Origin: Mycobacterium lepromatosis
GTDB taxonomy: Bacteria; Actinomycetota; Actinomycetes; Mycobacteriales; Mycobacteriaceae
Assembly (NCBI RefSeq): GCF_000975265.2
Contig: NZ_CP083405.1
Span: 1,426,001-1,490,000, forward strand
Direction of reading: 5' to 3'
DNA length: 64,000 nt
Shown here: positions 10,925 to 23,920 of the stretch, piece by piece
How the letters are laid out: each line of letters starts with the position of its first letter
How positions within the stretch are numbered: the first letter of the stretch is position 1
Translations under genes and position numbers: made by a program
The notes under the pieces: generated by a model
The model's database searches: none
The model's input: the letters and a program-made list of their open reading frames with translations, nothing else
Told to the model about the DNA's origin: nothing

Positions 10925-12105
10925 CGAGTGTAGGTGACTCGACGCCCGCTCAGCCTGCCGAGTGGTCCAGTTGGTTGGAGCGGGCGCTGAGCTCGGTGGG
11001 TCGATATAGATCAGTGTGGAAGCCAGGCAGTGACGCCACGGGCTGCGGTGTGGCGGGCGCCAGCCACGACCATGTTGGCGGCTGCCTGACGGGTTGAAGT
11101 CGATCAGCGGCAGCTGCGCCGTCCGATCGTTAATAGGCATGTCGTTGACGTTCAACGGCAGCCCAGGACCGAGTCCCTCCGGACGTTCGAGGTGTGCGTC
11201 GCCGAGCGGTGACACCGACCCAGGTGATTGGCGGCAGATCCACCAGATGACGCCGGTGGCATAAGGCCGCGACCCAGCCAACATGTTCTGCGCATATGTC
11301 GCCGAGTTCAGTGGTTGTAGCGTAAGCTCCCGAGGAATAACCTATGACAGGTAGCGCAGGTTGGTTCCGTTACTGAATAGGTACCGGGCAGTGGTCAGCG
11401 TGGAGTCTGAACAGATTCTGTGGATGGTCGATGTCGTGGCATTTGACGCCGGAAGCGTATCGCGCTCCAGGGGCCGGGCAGGAACTTCATTGGTTCTATC
11501 TGCCCAGGCGTAGATGATGCGATTGCCAACGTGGCTCTGGATGATGATCTCGTTGCTAGACAGCGTGCCGTTCAGGGCAGGCCCGTAAGTTCGGGTGAAT
11601 CGTGGTGCTGCGTGCATCAACGCCGGCCACCGCTCGCATGGCTGAATTCGATGTGTCCAATCCCAGCCAGTACGTTTCAGCTGACCCCGCAGCCCTGGGA
11701 GGCGATGGCCATCTTCTGTTTGGCAGTGCAATAGGCCGACAACGCGATAGTTGGAATGCCAAGCTCGCCATGTGTGTTCAAGATTATGGATGGTGGAGGC
11801 GCGGATACAGCAGCCCGCGGCGACGTGGAAGCTGCTCGGCGGGCACTGGACGGTTATAATGTTCTGACCGGACAGATCGCCGGATTGACCACTGCCCGAC
11901 AGGGAAACCGCAGCTACCAGTGTGCAGCGCGGGGATCTTTCTGGGAAATGCGGGGGGCTGCGCCCCTGGCTACTCCGGCGAATACCAGGGAAGTGACCAC
12001 GGTGGCATTAAACGTGGGCACCGGCTTTGCTCGACGCGCCTGCTCCTGCACCGCTGCGACGGCCGGATTTGCATCCCCCAGCGTCCCCTTATCCGCACTC
12101 AACTA
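10925..12105 (-). pseudogene. MltB-like lytic transglycosylase/membrane protein remnant (Rv1230c-like)
   Basis: Minus-strand fragments spell a secreted transglycosylase-like protein. The N-terminal part at 11914-12102 has a hydrophobic export segment (VPTFNATVVTSLVFAGVARG). A central part near 11600-11770 reads YWLGLDTSNSAMRAVAG. The next piece at about 11340-11600 carries YGPALNGTLSSNEIIIQSHVG and a catalytic-domain relic. The C-terminal part at 10930-11284 reads SPGSVSPLGDAHLERPEGLG. The pieces occupy different frames. The last fragment is in frame with mrp, producing an artificially long ORF. The position upstream of mrp matches Rv1230c. Confidence 0.62.
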
Positions 12106-12179
12106 TAACTTACTATAACTTCAGTGTGGCGCGGTCAGCCGTTTTCCAACTTATTACTTAGCCTCATGAACTAATTCAC

Positions 12180-12720
12180 TGTACAGAACATAATTCTTGT
12201 GACCTTGAGTGGCGCGATGGGGGGGCGAGGTTCTCGCCTGGATTTCTTCGTGTGCCGATAGACGCCGTCACCAGGCTGGGCCGGTTCGATGCGCGAGTCT
12301 TTCAGTTCGTGATGTAGGTATTCACGCGTTGTGACCTTGCCGATGCTAACCGTACAGTAGCCAGTTTGCGGGTCAAATACTCGGTGTCGGCCTTGTTGGC
12401 GCAGCGTGACGACGATCTTCTTCGAGTGCGACCTCGGTCTCGGTTCTCTTGACGATTCTGGGCCAGCAGAATGATGTGGTGCCGGGTAGGCGGATTGTGT
12501 GGAGAAAGCCAGGTTGAACAGGATGAAGGGGTATGGATCCCAGCGCCACTTGAGTGCGAACAGATTCAGCGCGACCCACACCAACACCACGATCGTCTGC
12601 AGCAGCAGATAGCGGCCGGTGCTAAAGAAACGCCCAATCGACTCGATGATGTACTCGGACGGTCTCGGTGTCCCAACTTGGTGTCAACCTGAGCGATGTT
12701 CGTGTGGTGTAGCGCCGTCG
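12180..12720 (-). pseudogene. DUF1003 membrane protein remnant (Rv1231c-like)
   Basis: Read on the minus strand, the sequence gives SIGRFFSTGRYLLLQTIVVLVW followed by VALNLFALKWRWDPYPFILFNLAFSTQ, the defining core of DUF1003 membrane proteins. A frameshift follows, and the charged C-terminal coil is only traceable (VALEEDRRHAAPT in another frame, then VTTREYLHHEL). The function of the family is unknown. The order next to the MgtE-like remnant matches Rv1231c. Confidence 0.68.
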
Positions 12721-12724
12721 CGGC

Positions 12725-14150
12725 GCGGGGACTTCCGCATAAGGATCCTTCCTGCTATTTGCATACTCCGAGAGCTCTGGCATATCCACGCGCCAATTGT
12801 GCGGCAGAAGACGGTAGAGCAGGTCGTCCACGCTTACCCCTCCCAAAAGGTGGTTTTGGTTGTCTAGCATCGGCCTACATACCAGGTTGTAGGCAGCCAG
12901 GTACCGGGGTCACTGCGGCCAAGGAAGTCTCCAGTATCGGCGTAGGTAGAGCTCGGTGTCGATAATGCCACCGACCAGCTTGGCTGCGCGTCCACCAACC
13001 GCGCGGGTCTGCGATGCGACAGTACCCAGCGCCTCCTGGGTCAACTCGACAGCCTGGTCCACGTAACCTTCTACACGTGTCGACGCGTCCTCGGAGACCG
13101 GCTGGTTGCGTAACCGCTTCAGGGTGGCCGCGCCACGCTCGACTAGCTCGTTGTACCGGCTGGTCGTGGCCGGGCCCACGAATACCATTGACGACAGCGC
13201 GGGGGAGAGGTCGGAATCGTGGACCCGGGCCAGTGCCTTAGCGATCGCTGCATCCGGTGCCAGCACCACCGGATTAGAGGTTGAGAGGTCATCAAATCGC
13301 GCGCGGTATCTGGCGGGTACCTCAACCTTCGCACCATGCCGGAATCCTCAGGATCCATCCAGGTCAGCAGGAACTCGGTATCGGTCAGCCTCAACGCGCT
13401 GGGCAGGTCGGAGGCATCATCGGGATCCATCGTCTCAAGCACATCGTCGGCTCGTTTGGTGCCCAGTTGCGACAACACATCGGCCTGATACAGCTCGGGC
13501 AGCTCCTGCAGAATGTCGGCGTCGTTCTCTTGGAGCGCTTTGAGCACTTCAGTATTGTCGTGCGCGGAAGTCTGTGAATGACGTCGGCCACATAGATTGC
13601 CTTGCCTTTGTAAAACTGCTCCCGCAACTGCGCAATCTCTTTACCCGGCATCGCCAAAACGTCGAGGACATCAAGCTCGGCATGTACTGCCAGTCCACAA
13701 TATGCACGGGGACGTGTCGTCCCAGCCGTCGCTGGGCCCGGATGGCTATTTTGGTGACCATTCAGTCGCGTATTCTGGTTTGTTCGATACCCAAGTCGGT
13801 GATCACGACGTCAACGTCGGCCAATTCGGGCAGTGGAAGATCATCGGGGTGTCGAGCACTGACCGAATGCCAGCATCTTGCCCGGCCGCTGCTCGAGGTG
13901 GTGCAGCTACATGGTGCTGGTGGCGAGTGTCATCATGTCTAGCTAGATTGTTGCGACACGCAGCATCAGGATGAAAATACTGCGACCGCTCGCCTAATTG
14001 ACGGCCAAGCCCAGGATGCGTAGTTGCTGGTGAACGATGCTGATCATGATATCACAGATTCGCCAAGTAGGCCCAAAACCAACATCCGCGCGAGCCGCGC
14101 CACATTCACCTTCGCGCCACATGAACCTTATCGACCGATTCCATACCGGT
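12725..14150 (-). pseudogene. MgtE-N/CBS-domain protein remnant (Rv1232c-like)
   Basis: The minus strand carries successive frames of an MgtE N-domain plus CBS protein lacking the transporter part. N-terminal traces lie near 13750-14150. MVTKIAIRAQRRLGRHVPVHIVDWQY is at 13680-13761. The superhelical N-domain segment LPELYQADVLSQLGTKRADDVLETMDPDDASDL lies within 13143-13547. Further pieces are at 12910-13269, and the C-terminal CBS end NQNHLLGGVSVDDLLYRLLPHNWR is near 12790-12865. Frames change at least three times. In M. tuberculosis Rv1232c is an intact gene of about 435 residues. Confidence 0.7.
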
Positions 14151-14217
14151 AAAGCGTAAGCAGCCGCGCCCCAGATAGGCAGCTGCGGCCCGGCATCGGT
14201 GTGGTCGCACCACAGGC

Positions 14218-14850
14218 CTAATGCGAATGCAGCGCGAATACTGCGACAATCAAACTCACCAGCAGGGTCGCGATCCCGATCACTATACCGGCGACTGCTA
14301 GGCCAAAGCCTTCTTGGCGAGTCCGCTTGACCTGCTCGAGGGCGATGGCCCCGAGCACGATGGCCACGATTGAGCCGATGCAGCACACCAACCCGGTGAA
14401 CGAGGATATCAGCGAGGCGATCGCTATCACGTTCATTCCTGGTTGTGTGGCTCCGTAACTCCTCAGGTAATTCGGTGGGTATGGGTAGTAGCCCCCCGGA
14501 TAGTTGTTTGAATACTCACCCGGGTGCCAAAGTGATCTAGGACTATGGCCAGTCGCAGGTGTGCAAAATTGCGGCTGTGGGTAGGGCGGCCCACCATAGC
14601 CTGGCGGTTGTCCGTATCCCGGTGGGGTGGGCGCCATGGGTTCTGGATAGTCGGTCGGAAGGTCCGATGGATAGCCTGGAAGAGCATCAGGTGGCGGATA
14701 CGCCGCGGGCGGGTAATCGGCTGCGTGTGTTGGTGCGGTCGGATTCCAGGGGCCACCCCAAGCCGGCTGTCCTGGGGGCCCTGTACCGGCTGGCGGGTTC
14801 GCCTCATCGTCGTGGGCACTCTCGCCGAAGGCGTTGCCGGGAGCTGTCAT
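14218..14850 (-). CDS. Proline-rich DUF4190-type membrane protein (Rv1233c family)
   Basis: The 210-residue product has a long N-terminal half rich in Pro, Gly and Tyr (repeats such as PPGYGQPPGYGGPPYPQP) predicted to be disordered. Two membrane helices follow: VIAIASLISSFTGLVCCIGSIVAIVLGAIAL and GLAVAGIVIGIATLLVSLIVAVFAL, joined by the short basic loop EQVKRTRQEGF. This two-helix hairpin with a basic loop is the DUF4190 layout. The function is unknown. The ATG start and length agree with M. tuberculosis Rv1233c. It is one of the few intact genes between mrp and lpqY. Confidence 0.85.
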   Translation of the reverse strand: MTAPGNAFGESAHDDEANPPAGTGPPGQPAWGGPWNPTAPTHAADYPPAAYPPPDALPGYPSDLPTDYPEPMAPTPPGYGQPPGYGGPPYPQPQFCTPATGHSPRSLWHPGEYSNNYPGGYYPYPPNYLRSYGATQPGMNVIAIASLISSFTGLVCCIGSIVAIVLGAIALEQVKRTRQEGFGLAVAGIVIGIATLLVSLIVAVFALHSH

Positions 14851-15235
14851 GTTGTTAAACTTAGCCTATGCGTTGTGGGCGGCTATGGTCGCAAATCGGA
14901 GGCGGCAGCCGATGATTCAACTGGTTGGCGAGACAGCGTGGTGTCGGGCCGGCACTGAATCCACCACTACGGGTGCACTTTGTGTGCCGTAGGGCCTGAC
15001 ACTGAAAGCCCAGGGATGTCATGTTTGCTTGAAGATTATCTGCAGGTTTCTCTGGATAGTGTGGAAGCGCTCGGATGAAACGATGGTCCAGGAATGAGAG
15101 GGCAGAGAGGATGGTGAGTATCGGTTATTAGACCTTTTCCGTCTGGAAAGGTTCCTGGAGCGACGGCTGCTGGTCTCCTTGACACGCCCGGATTACCGAT
15201 TTCGCCCAAAGACTGACCGATCGGGTTGTACCTGA
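14851..15235. other. Intergenic stretch, no gene recognised
   Basis: No frame of recognisable protein is visible. It separates the Pro-rich membrane protein from the Rv1234-like remnant, and those two are divergently oriented, so promoters may lie here, but I cannot identify one. Confidence 0.35.
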
Positions 15236-15239
15236 TCTG

Positions 15240-18034
<2,795 letters not shown>

Positions 18035-18045
<11 letters not shown>

Positions 18046-18898
18046 AAAAGGAAGAGTGCCGGTAGGGGCGTGGGTGGGTGCTCGGCGTGCCACGATTTGG
18101 GTAATCATCGACACCTTCGTGGTGGGGTATGCGTTATTGCCAGTACTGTGGATTCTCAGTCTGTCACTCAAACCGGCGTCAACGGTCAAGGACGGAAAAC
18201 TGATTCCGTCGTTAGTGACTTTCGACAACTACCGCGGCATCTTTCGTGGTGATCTTTTCAGCTCGGCGCTGATCAACTCCATCGGGATCGGATTGACTAC
18301 CACAGTGATAGCGGTGATGTTCGGTGCGATGGCGGCCTACGCGATTGCCCGGCTGGCTTTCCCCGGCAAGCGGTTACTTGTTGGTACCACTCTGCTGATC
18401 ACTATGTTCCCGGCGATCTCGTTGGTGACGCCGTTGTTCAATATCGAACGCCGGATCGGTCTGTTCGATACGTGGGTTGGGCTGATCCTGCCCTATATCA
18501 CTTTCGCGTTGCCGCTTGCTATCTATACCTTGTCTGCGTTCTTCGCTGAGATCCCGTGGGATTTAGAGAAGGCCGCCAAGATGGATGGCGCCACGTCGGG
18601 TCAGGCTTTCCGTAAGGTGATTGTCCCGCTGGCGGCACCGGGCTTGGTGACTGCGGCGATTCTGGTCTTTATCTTCGCTTGGAACGATCTGCTGCTCGCG
18701 CTGTCGCTGACCGCCACTAAGGCGGCGATAACCGCCCCGGTTGCAATCACAAGCTTCACTGGCAGTTCACAGTTCGAGGAGCCGACCGGTTCGATTGCGG
18801 CTGGGGCGATTGTGATTACAGTCCCGATCATCGTCTTTGTTTGGATTTTCCAGCGACGAATTGTTGCTGGGTTAACCTCTGGTGCTGTGAAGGGATAG
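18035..18898 (+). CDS. sugB: Trehalose importer permease SugB
   Basis: This is the second ABC sugar permease (MalG type) of the trehalose system, 287 residues from ATG 18035. I chose this start because ggaggtga lies five bases upstream and the gene then overlaps the end of sugA by 11 bases. The M. tuberculosis start I remember corresponds to the downstream VGARRATIW. The EAA loop is [25 protein letters not shown], followed by a helix with [12 protein letters not shown]. Membrane helices are well preserved, with no break in the frame. Confidence 0.92.
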
Positions 18899-18902
18899 CT
18901 CG

Positions 18903-20087
18903 ATGGCCGAGATTGTGCTGGAGCACGTCAACAAGAATTACCCGGACGGTGCGACGGCGGTGCGCGACCTGTCCATCACCGTCGCCGACGGGGAATTCCT
19001 CATCTTTATAGGGCCTTCCGGCTGCGGCAAGACCACAACTCTGAATATGATTGCTGGACTTGAAGATATCTCGTCGGGTGAGCTACGCATCGACGGCGAA
19101 CGGATGAACGAGAAGGCGCCCAAGGACCGTGATATCGCGATGGTGTTCCAGTCTTACGCGCTTTACCCGCATATGACCGTGCGGCAGAATATCGCGTTCC
19201 CGCTGATGTTGGCCAAGGTGAAGAAGGCGGAGATCGCGCAGAAGGTTTTTGAGACTGCTAGAATCCTCGACTTGACCGATCTTCTGGATCGTAAGCCCTC
19301 GCAGTTGTCTGGCGGGCAGCGACAACGGGTTGCGATGGGCCGGGCAATCGTTCGTCACCCCAAGGCATTCTTGATGGACGAGCCGTTGTCCAACCTGGAT
19401 GCCAAACTGCGGGTGCGGACGCGTGGCGAGATCGCTCGTCTGCAGCGCAAGTTGGGTATCACCACCGTCTATGTTACCCACGACCAAACTGAGGCCATGA
19501 CGCTGGGAGATCGCGTGGTGGTCATGCACTCTGGTGTTGTTCAGCAGATCGGTACGTCCGATGAGCTTTATGAACGTCCGGCCAATCTCTTTGTCGCGGG
19601 GTTTATCGGTTCGCCGGCGATGAATTTCTTCCCTGCCACGTTGGGGCTGAATGGACTGACCCTGCCCTTGGGGGAACTGACCTTGTCGCGGGAAGTCCAG
19701 GCGGTGATCGGACAACACCCGGTGCCGAACAAGGTTATTGTCGGGGTGCGACCCGAGCATCTGGCCGATGCCAAGCTGATCGACGCACACCAACGCGGCA
19801 CGGCGTTAACTTTCAAGGCGAAGATTGACTTGATCGAATCACTGGGAGCCGACAAATATGTCTATTTCACCACCACCACTGGTTGTGATGTGCATTCAGC
19901 CCAGTTGGACGAGTTAGCGGCCGGGTCGGAAGCACGTGAAAACAATTTCGTGGCAAGAGTTCCTGCTGAATCAAAAGTAGCCATCGGAGAGTCGATTGAG
20001 TTGGCTTTTGACACAACAAAAATAGCCGTATTCGACGCCGATTCTGGGGTGAATCTGACCACTTCTGCAATGACTGATGCGTGGTGA
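18903..20087 (+). CDS. sugC: Trehalose importer ATPase SugC
   Basis: This 394-residue MalK/UgpC-type ATPase energises trehalose uptake. Walker A GPSGCGKT is at residues 37-44, the Q-loop in MVFQSYALYPHM, the signature LSGGQ at 135-139, Walker B LMDEP at 157-161, the D-loop SNLDAKLR, and the switch His in YVTHDQTEAM. The C-terminal regulatory OB-fold domain (VRPEHLADAKLID onward) is present. It starts four bases after the sugB stop. All four components of the importer are intact. Confidence 0.94.
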   Translation: MAEIVLEHVNKNYPDGATAVRDLSITVADGEFLIFIGPSGCGKTTTLNMIAGLEDISSGELRIDGERMNEKAPKDRDIAMVFQSYALYPHMTVRQNIAFPLMLAKVKKAEIAQKVFETARILDLTDLLDRKPSQLSGGQRQRVAMGRAIVRHPKAFLMDEPLSNLDAKLRVRTRGEIARLQRKLGITTVYVTHDQTEAMTLGDRVVVMHSGVVQQIGTSDELYERPANLFVAGFIGSPAMNFFPATLGLNGLTLPLGELTLSREVQAVIGQHPVPNKVIVGVRPEHLADAKLIDAHQRGTALTFKAKIDLIESLGADKYVYFTTTTGCDVHSAQLDELAAGSEARENNFVARVPAESKVAIGESIELAFDTTKIAVFDADSGVNLTTSAMTDAW

Positions 20088-20722
20088 CACAGAATCTGGC
20101 ACAAATACGTGCATACCTGTGCAACATGTTCGCTGAGGTAGGTGTTTCAAGTATACTTAACTGATTCCCGTTCCGGGAGCGTGACGTTTCTGGGTACCGA
20201 ACTTATCAAGATGTTGCGATTTCTTTCCGGGGCAGACGGATTGATATGCTAAGTTTCATCGAGGTGCTGGCGTTATTCGATGACTGATTCGAGCGAGATT
20301 CTAGCTGACCAATGCACAGCCCAAGTGCTTAAGTTGTGCTGTGTCTGCGTGATCTCGGGCTGGTCACCGGGGTTGGCGCGTAGCCTGGTGGTGCCGGTGG
20401 TCGACGGTGTAAGTCCTGGTCAAGGACGCGCTGATCAACCTCGGATAGCCGCTGTGGGCAACACCATCGGGGCGTTTGTTGTTCATCGTGGTGTTGTTGG
20501 GTCGCAGTAGTATTCTTTACTTGCCGATACAGCCCCATCGGGGTCTGGTGCGCTTTCTGTCGATGACTCCTATCACCAAGACCGAGGAAGTCTGGGCGTG
20601 GCTAAAGGGAACTCTGGGTGCTCAAGCTATGCGGCAAGCATGACAGACGACATGCTGGATCCGAATCGCCCTACCGCACAACCTCACTGCGGCAGGCAGC
20701 TGCGGCGCGCATTGCTGCCGGG
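20088..20722. other. sugC-corA convergent gap with a decayed, unrecognised reading frame
   Basis: The plus strand at about 20405-20640 has fragments with membrane-like composition (GRLLFIVVLLGRSSILYLPI) and FLSMTPITKTEEVWAWLKGTLG. They look like the end of a decayed gene, but I cannot name the family. A weak palindrome (tcccgttccggga) near 20165 could be part of a sugC terminator, though its stem is only five pairs. Confidence 0.35.
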
Positions 20723-21832
20723 CTACAGCCAGTTCTTGTTTCGGAATTGCCAGTAAAGGACCAGACAGACAATGGTCATTCCGGCCATTACCAACGGGTA
20801 ACTCCACGTCCAGTTCAGTTCTGGCATGAAACGGAAGTTCATACCGTAGATGGCGGCGACCATGGTGGGCATAGCTACGATACCGGCCCAGGCCGCCATC
20901 TTGCGCATATCGTTGTTCTGCTGCATACCGACGCGGGCCAATGCGGCCTGTACTAGTGAATTGAGCATGTCGTCGTAGCTGGCGATTTGATCCGCTGCCT
21001 CGGTCTGGTGGTCAGCGACGTCACGCAGGTAGCGGCGCAATTCTTTGGAGATTAAGTCTTTGTTATCCGTTTGCATTCGCTGGAGTGCGGTGGAGAGCGG
21101 AGCAACACAGCGGCGAAGTTCGACGACCTCGCGCTTGATTAGGTAAATCGGCTCGATGTTAAGCTTGCGGCCGGGAGCAAACGCCACTTCTTCGATGGCG
21201 TCGATATCGTCTTCTATCAGATTGGTCACCGCTAAGTAGTGGTCTACCACGTAATCCGAGATGGCATGCATCACTGCGTACGAGCCCAGCCGCAGATGCT
21301 CGGGGTCGGTATCCATCCGCTTACGCACCTCGGACAGCGCACCATGCTCGCCGTGGCGGACCGTGACCACGAAATTCTTGCCGACGAAAATCATCACCTC
21401 GCCGGTTTCGACGATCTGGCGGGCCAACACCACCGATTCGTGCGGGACATAATTGACGGTCTTTAGGACCAGAAACAACGTGTCGTCGTAGCGCTCCAAC
21501 TTGGGCCGCTGATGGGCTTGCACGGCGTCCTCGACTGCCAATGGGTGTAGCCCGAAAACGTCGGCGACGTTATGCATGTGGCTCGCTTCAGGCTCGTGTA
21601 ACCCGATCCAGACGAATCCTTCGTGTCCCATCAATTCGATTTCGCGCACCTTGCTTAGCGCGGCGGTGTACGTTGTGTACTTGTCGGGCAGCCGATGGCC
21701 TCCGACATATACGCCGCAGTCGACCAAGGGTTCGGTGATTGGGGGGAAAATGGGATGTATGTGGGGCGCATACAGCCGGGGCTTTGTGACCGGTCTCAGC
21801 GCTTCAGGTAACGCATCAAATCGCGGAAACAT
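20723..21832 (-). CDS. corA: CorA-family magnesium/cobalt channel
   Basis: This 369-residue protein has a large soluble N-terminal funnel domain and two C-terminal membrane helices. The selectivity signature GMN is at about 330-332 (AAIYGMNFRFMPELNW), right after the first helix. The second helix is WSYPLVMAGMTIVCLVLYW, and the protein ends with the basic FRNKNWL. The conserved segment RHGEHGALSEVRKR lies mid-domain. ATG 21832 is chosen because a gggagg site lies five bases upstream; an adjacent in-frame ATG at 21835 is also possible. It mediates Mg2+ uptake into the cytosol. It is convergent with sugC and divergent from mdh, as in M. tuberculosis. Confidence 0.93.
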   Translation of the reverse strand: MFPRFDALPEALRPVTKPRLYAPHIHPIFPPITEPLVDCGVYVGGHRLPDKYTTYTAALSKVREIELMGHEGFVWIGLHEPEASHMHNVADVFGLHPLAVEDAVQAHQRPKLERYDDTLFLVLKTVNYVPHESVVLARQIVETGEVMIFVGKNFVVTVRHGEHGALSEVRKRMDTDPEHLRLGSYAVMHAISDYVVDHYLAVTNLIEDDIDAIEEVAFAPGRKLNIEPIYLIKREVVELRRCVAPLSTALQRMQTDNKDLISKELRRYLRDVADHQTEAADQIASYDDMLNSLVQAALARVGMQQNNDMRKMAAWAGIVAMPTMVAAIYGMNFRFMPELNWTWSYPLVMAGMTIVCLVLYWQFRNKNWL

Positions 21833-21835
21833 CAT

Positions 21836-22071
21836 AACCTCCCATCGCGGCACAGGTGTTGTTATTAGATGGTGTTTTATGGTACGCGTCCTGGCAGAAC
21901 AGTGGAGGATCTTAGTGATTGCTGGATGGGTCCTAGAGAGAACTTTTTAGTATTGCTGGACCGAAATTTTCGGCCTGGTAGGGATGCGCTAGTTTCATCC
22001 AAGCTTGAAACTCATACCGAATACCTCCAGATACCTCCAGCCGAACCTTTCTCCGATAAGGAGTAACCGAA
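21836..22071. other. corA-mdh divergent intergenic region
   Basis: This is 236 bp between divergent starts and likely carries both promoters. A 10-bp unit (atacctccag) is tandemly repeated twice near 22022-22041, shortly before the mdh ribosome site ataaggagt. I see no other element. Confidence 0.45.
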
Positions 22072-23061
22072 GTGAGCCCACGTCCCCTCAAGGTCGCCGT
22101 TACCGGCGCTGCCGGCCAGATCGGTTATAGCTTGTTGTTCCGCTTGGCGAGTGGCTCACTGTTGGGGCCCGACCGCCCGATCGAGCTGCGTCTGCTTGAG
22201 ATTGAGCCCGCACTCAAGGCGCTCGAGGGTGTCGTGATGGAACTTGATGACTGTGCGTTCTTACTGTTGGCGGGCGTCGAGATGGGCGCGGATCCGAACA
22301 AGGTCTTCGACGGTGTCAACCTGGCCCTGCTTGTCGGTGCCCGGCCGCGCGGGCCGGGCATGGAGCGCAGCGATCTATTGGAGGCCAACGGCGCGATATT
22401 CACCGAGCAGGGCAAGGCCCTCAACGCGGTCGCTGCCGCTGACATACGCGTCGGTGTGACCGGCAATCCAGCTAACACCAATGCGCTGATCGCGATGACT
22501 AACGCGCCCGACATCCCTCGCGAGCGGTTCTCGGCACTCACCCGTCTGGACCACAACCGGGCTATTTCGCAACTAGCCACCAAGACCGGCGCCGCAGTAA
22601 CCGACATCAGAAAAATGACGATTTGGGGCAACCACTCGGCCACCCAATACCCCGACGTTTTCCACGCTGAGATCGGCGGCAAGAACGCGGCCGAAGTCGT
22701 TGGCGACCAGCCTTGGATCGAGGACTACTTTATCCCGACCGTCGCCAAGCGCGGTGCCGCGATCATTGATGCACGTGGAGCCTCGTCAGCCGCTTCGGCC
22801 GCATCGGCGACCATCGATGCCGCCCGGGACTGGCTGCTGGGCACCCCTGAGGACAACTGGGTTTCGATGGCGGTGGTATCTGATGGTTCGTACGGTGTAC
22901 CGGAAGGCCTGATTTCTTCGTTCCCGGTAACCACTAAGGACGGCGATTGGACGATTGTCAGGGGCTTGGGGATCGATGACTTCTCTCGCGGGCGGATCGA
23001 TAAGTCGACCGCAGAGCTAGTCGACGAGCGCAAGGCGGTCAGGCAGCTCGGTCTGATCTAG
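22072..23061 (+). CDS. mdh: Malate dehydrogenase
   Basis: This is an NAD-dependent malate dehydrogenase of the tricarboxylic acid cycle, 329 residues, the same length as in M. tuberculosis. The nucleotide-binding motif GAAGQIGY lies at 12-19. The substrate-binding Arg cluster is in [14 protein letters not shown], and the NPAN segment follows (TGNPANTN). The catalytic His is H188 in [12 protein letters not shown]. The start is a GTG preceded by ataaggag. No defects are seen. M. tuberculosis carries the vapBC33 pair next; here that space holds a PE remnant and malic enzyme debris. Confidence 0.95.
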   Translation: MSPRPLKVAVTGAAGQIGYSLLFRLASGSLLGPDRPIELRLLEIEPALKALEGVVMELDDCAFLLLAGVEMGADPNKVFDGVNLALLVGARPRGPGMERSDLLEANGAIFTEQGKALNAVAAADIRVGVTGNPANTNALIAMTNAPDIPRERFSALTRLDHNRAISQLATKTGAAVTDIRKMTIWGNHSATQYPDVFHAEIGGKNAAEVVGDQPWIEDYFIPTVAKRGAAIIDARGASSAASAASATIDAARDWLLGTPEDNWVSMAVVSDGSYGVPEGLISSFPVTTKDGDWTIVRGLGIDDFSRGRIDKSTAELVDERKAVRQLGLI

Positions 23062-23085
23062 GGGCGGTTCCGCGCTAGACGTCCG

Positions 23086-23815
23086 TTACCCGTTGTGGGC
23101 GAGACTACCGAAGGTTCCCGGTGTTCCGGTTCCGTCTCTTAGGTCGTCGTTGCTGATAAACAAGGAGCTGAACCGAGGATTGAAAGCCAGATTGAGCACT
23201 GAGGGCGTGCGGTTTCGTTGGGTGTCGGGGAAGGGCAGGTCACGACGCCCTATGACGCCAGATGTTTCAGCAGGTCCACGTAACGGGCGGTACCGGTAGT
23301 AACGACTGGTCGGCTTGGCTGGTAGCATCGGGGTTTGGATTACACCGCCGACGTCAGGCCAGGCAGCGCCTGCTTCGCTAGCTTCACCATTTCCGCTCAT
23401 GTCAAGCAGTGCCTGCGTTGCCACCGACGCTGTTTCCACCGTTTTACCCCGGGGACGGCCATTGGCGCCGTTGGCGGTCAGCAGGAATCCCAGCAGTTGG
23501 GTGGGTGCATTAAACCAGGTCCAGCGCCTACTGTATCAGCATGCGACGCTCCAGGCAGCTCAACGTCCGCATAAACTGCTGCTGAAACGCCTCCCTGGCG
23601 TGCTAAACGCTTGATGGGCCTGGGCGTTCGAAGAAAACAGCGACGCGAACGTCGCCGACACCTCATCAGCGTCCGCGGCCAACAGCTTCGTGGGCGCGGC
23701 CACTGGCCGCCCCAATTAGTCTAGTCACAGCCAGTGTCGTTCCGGCGGTTTCCAAATCCGTTGCTGCCGTCGTCAACAGGTCTTGTTCCGCAATCAGATA
23801 CACCACGGCGAACCT
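23086..23815 (-). pseudogene. PE-family protein remnant (PE_PGRS23 position)
   Basis: On the minus strand the far end reads VYLIAEQDLLTTAATDLETAGTTL, a worn PE-domain N-terminus. It is followed in other frames by DADEVSATFASLFSSNAQAHQAF and INAPTQ-like sequence, the rest of a PE domain. The frame at 23086-23439 continues with GNGEASEAGAAWPDVGG and a non-repetitive C-terminal part. No Gly-Ala PGRS repeats are visible, so the PGRS body is lost or was never present. The location after mdh matches PE_PGRS23. Confidence 0.65.
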
Positions 23816-23920
23816 CTCAGCCGGCTAAATCGAACAATAGGGCAGGTCTAAGGGGTATCGTGATGATCCGACAGCACATTCGACGTTTCGTTCGCTTAGC
23901 CTTGCAGTACCCTCGATCCC

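Noticed and set aside
19083..19793. 236-codon minus-strand frame inside sugC
   Set aside because: It is antisense to an unmistakable ABC ATPase gene and has no family resemblance.
22022..22041. Tandem 10-bp repeat before mdh, considered as an operator
   Set aside because: Only two copies and no dyad symmetry; too little to call a regulator site. Mentioned in the intergenic entry.
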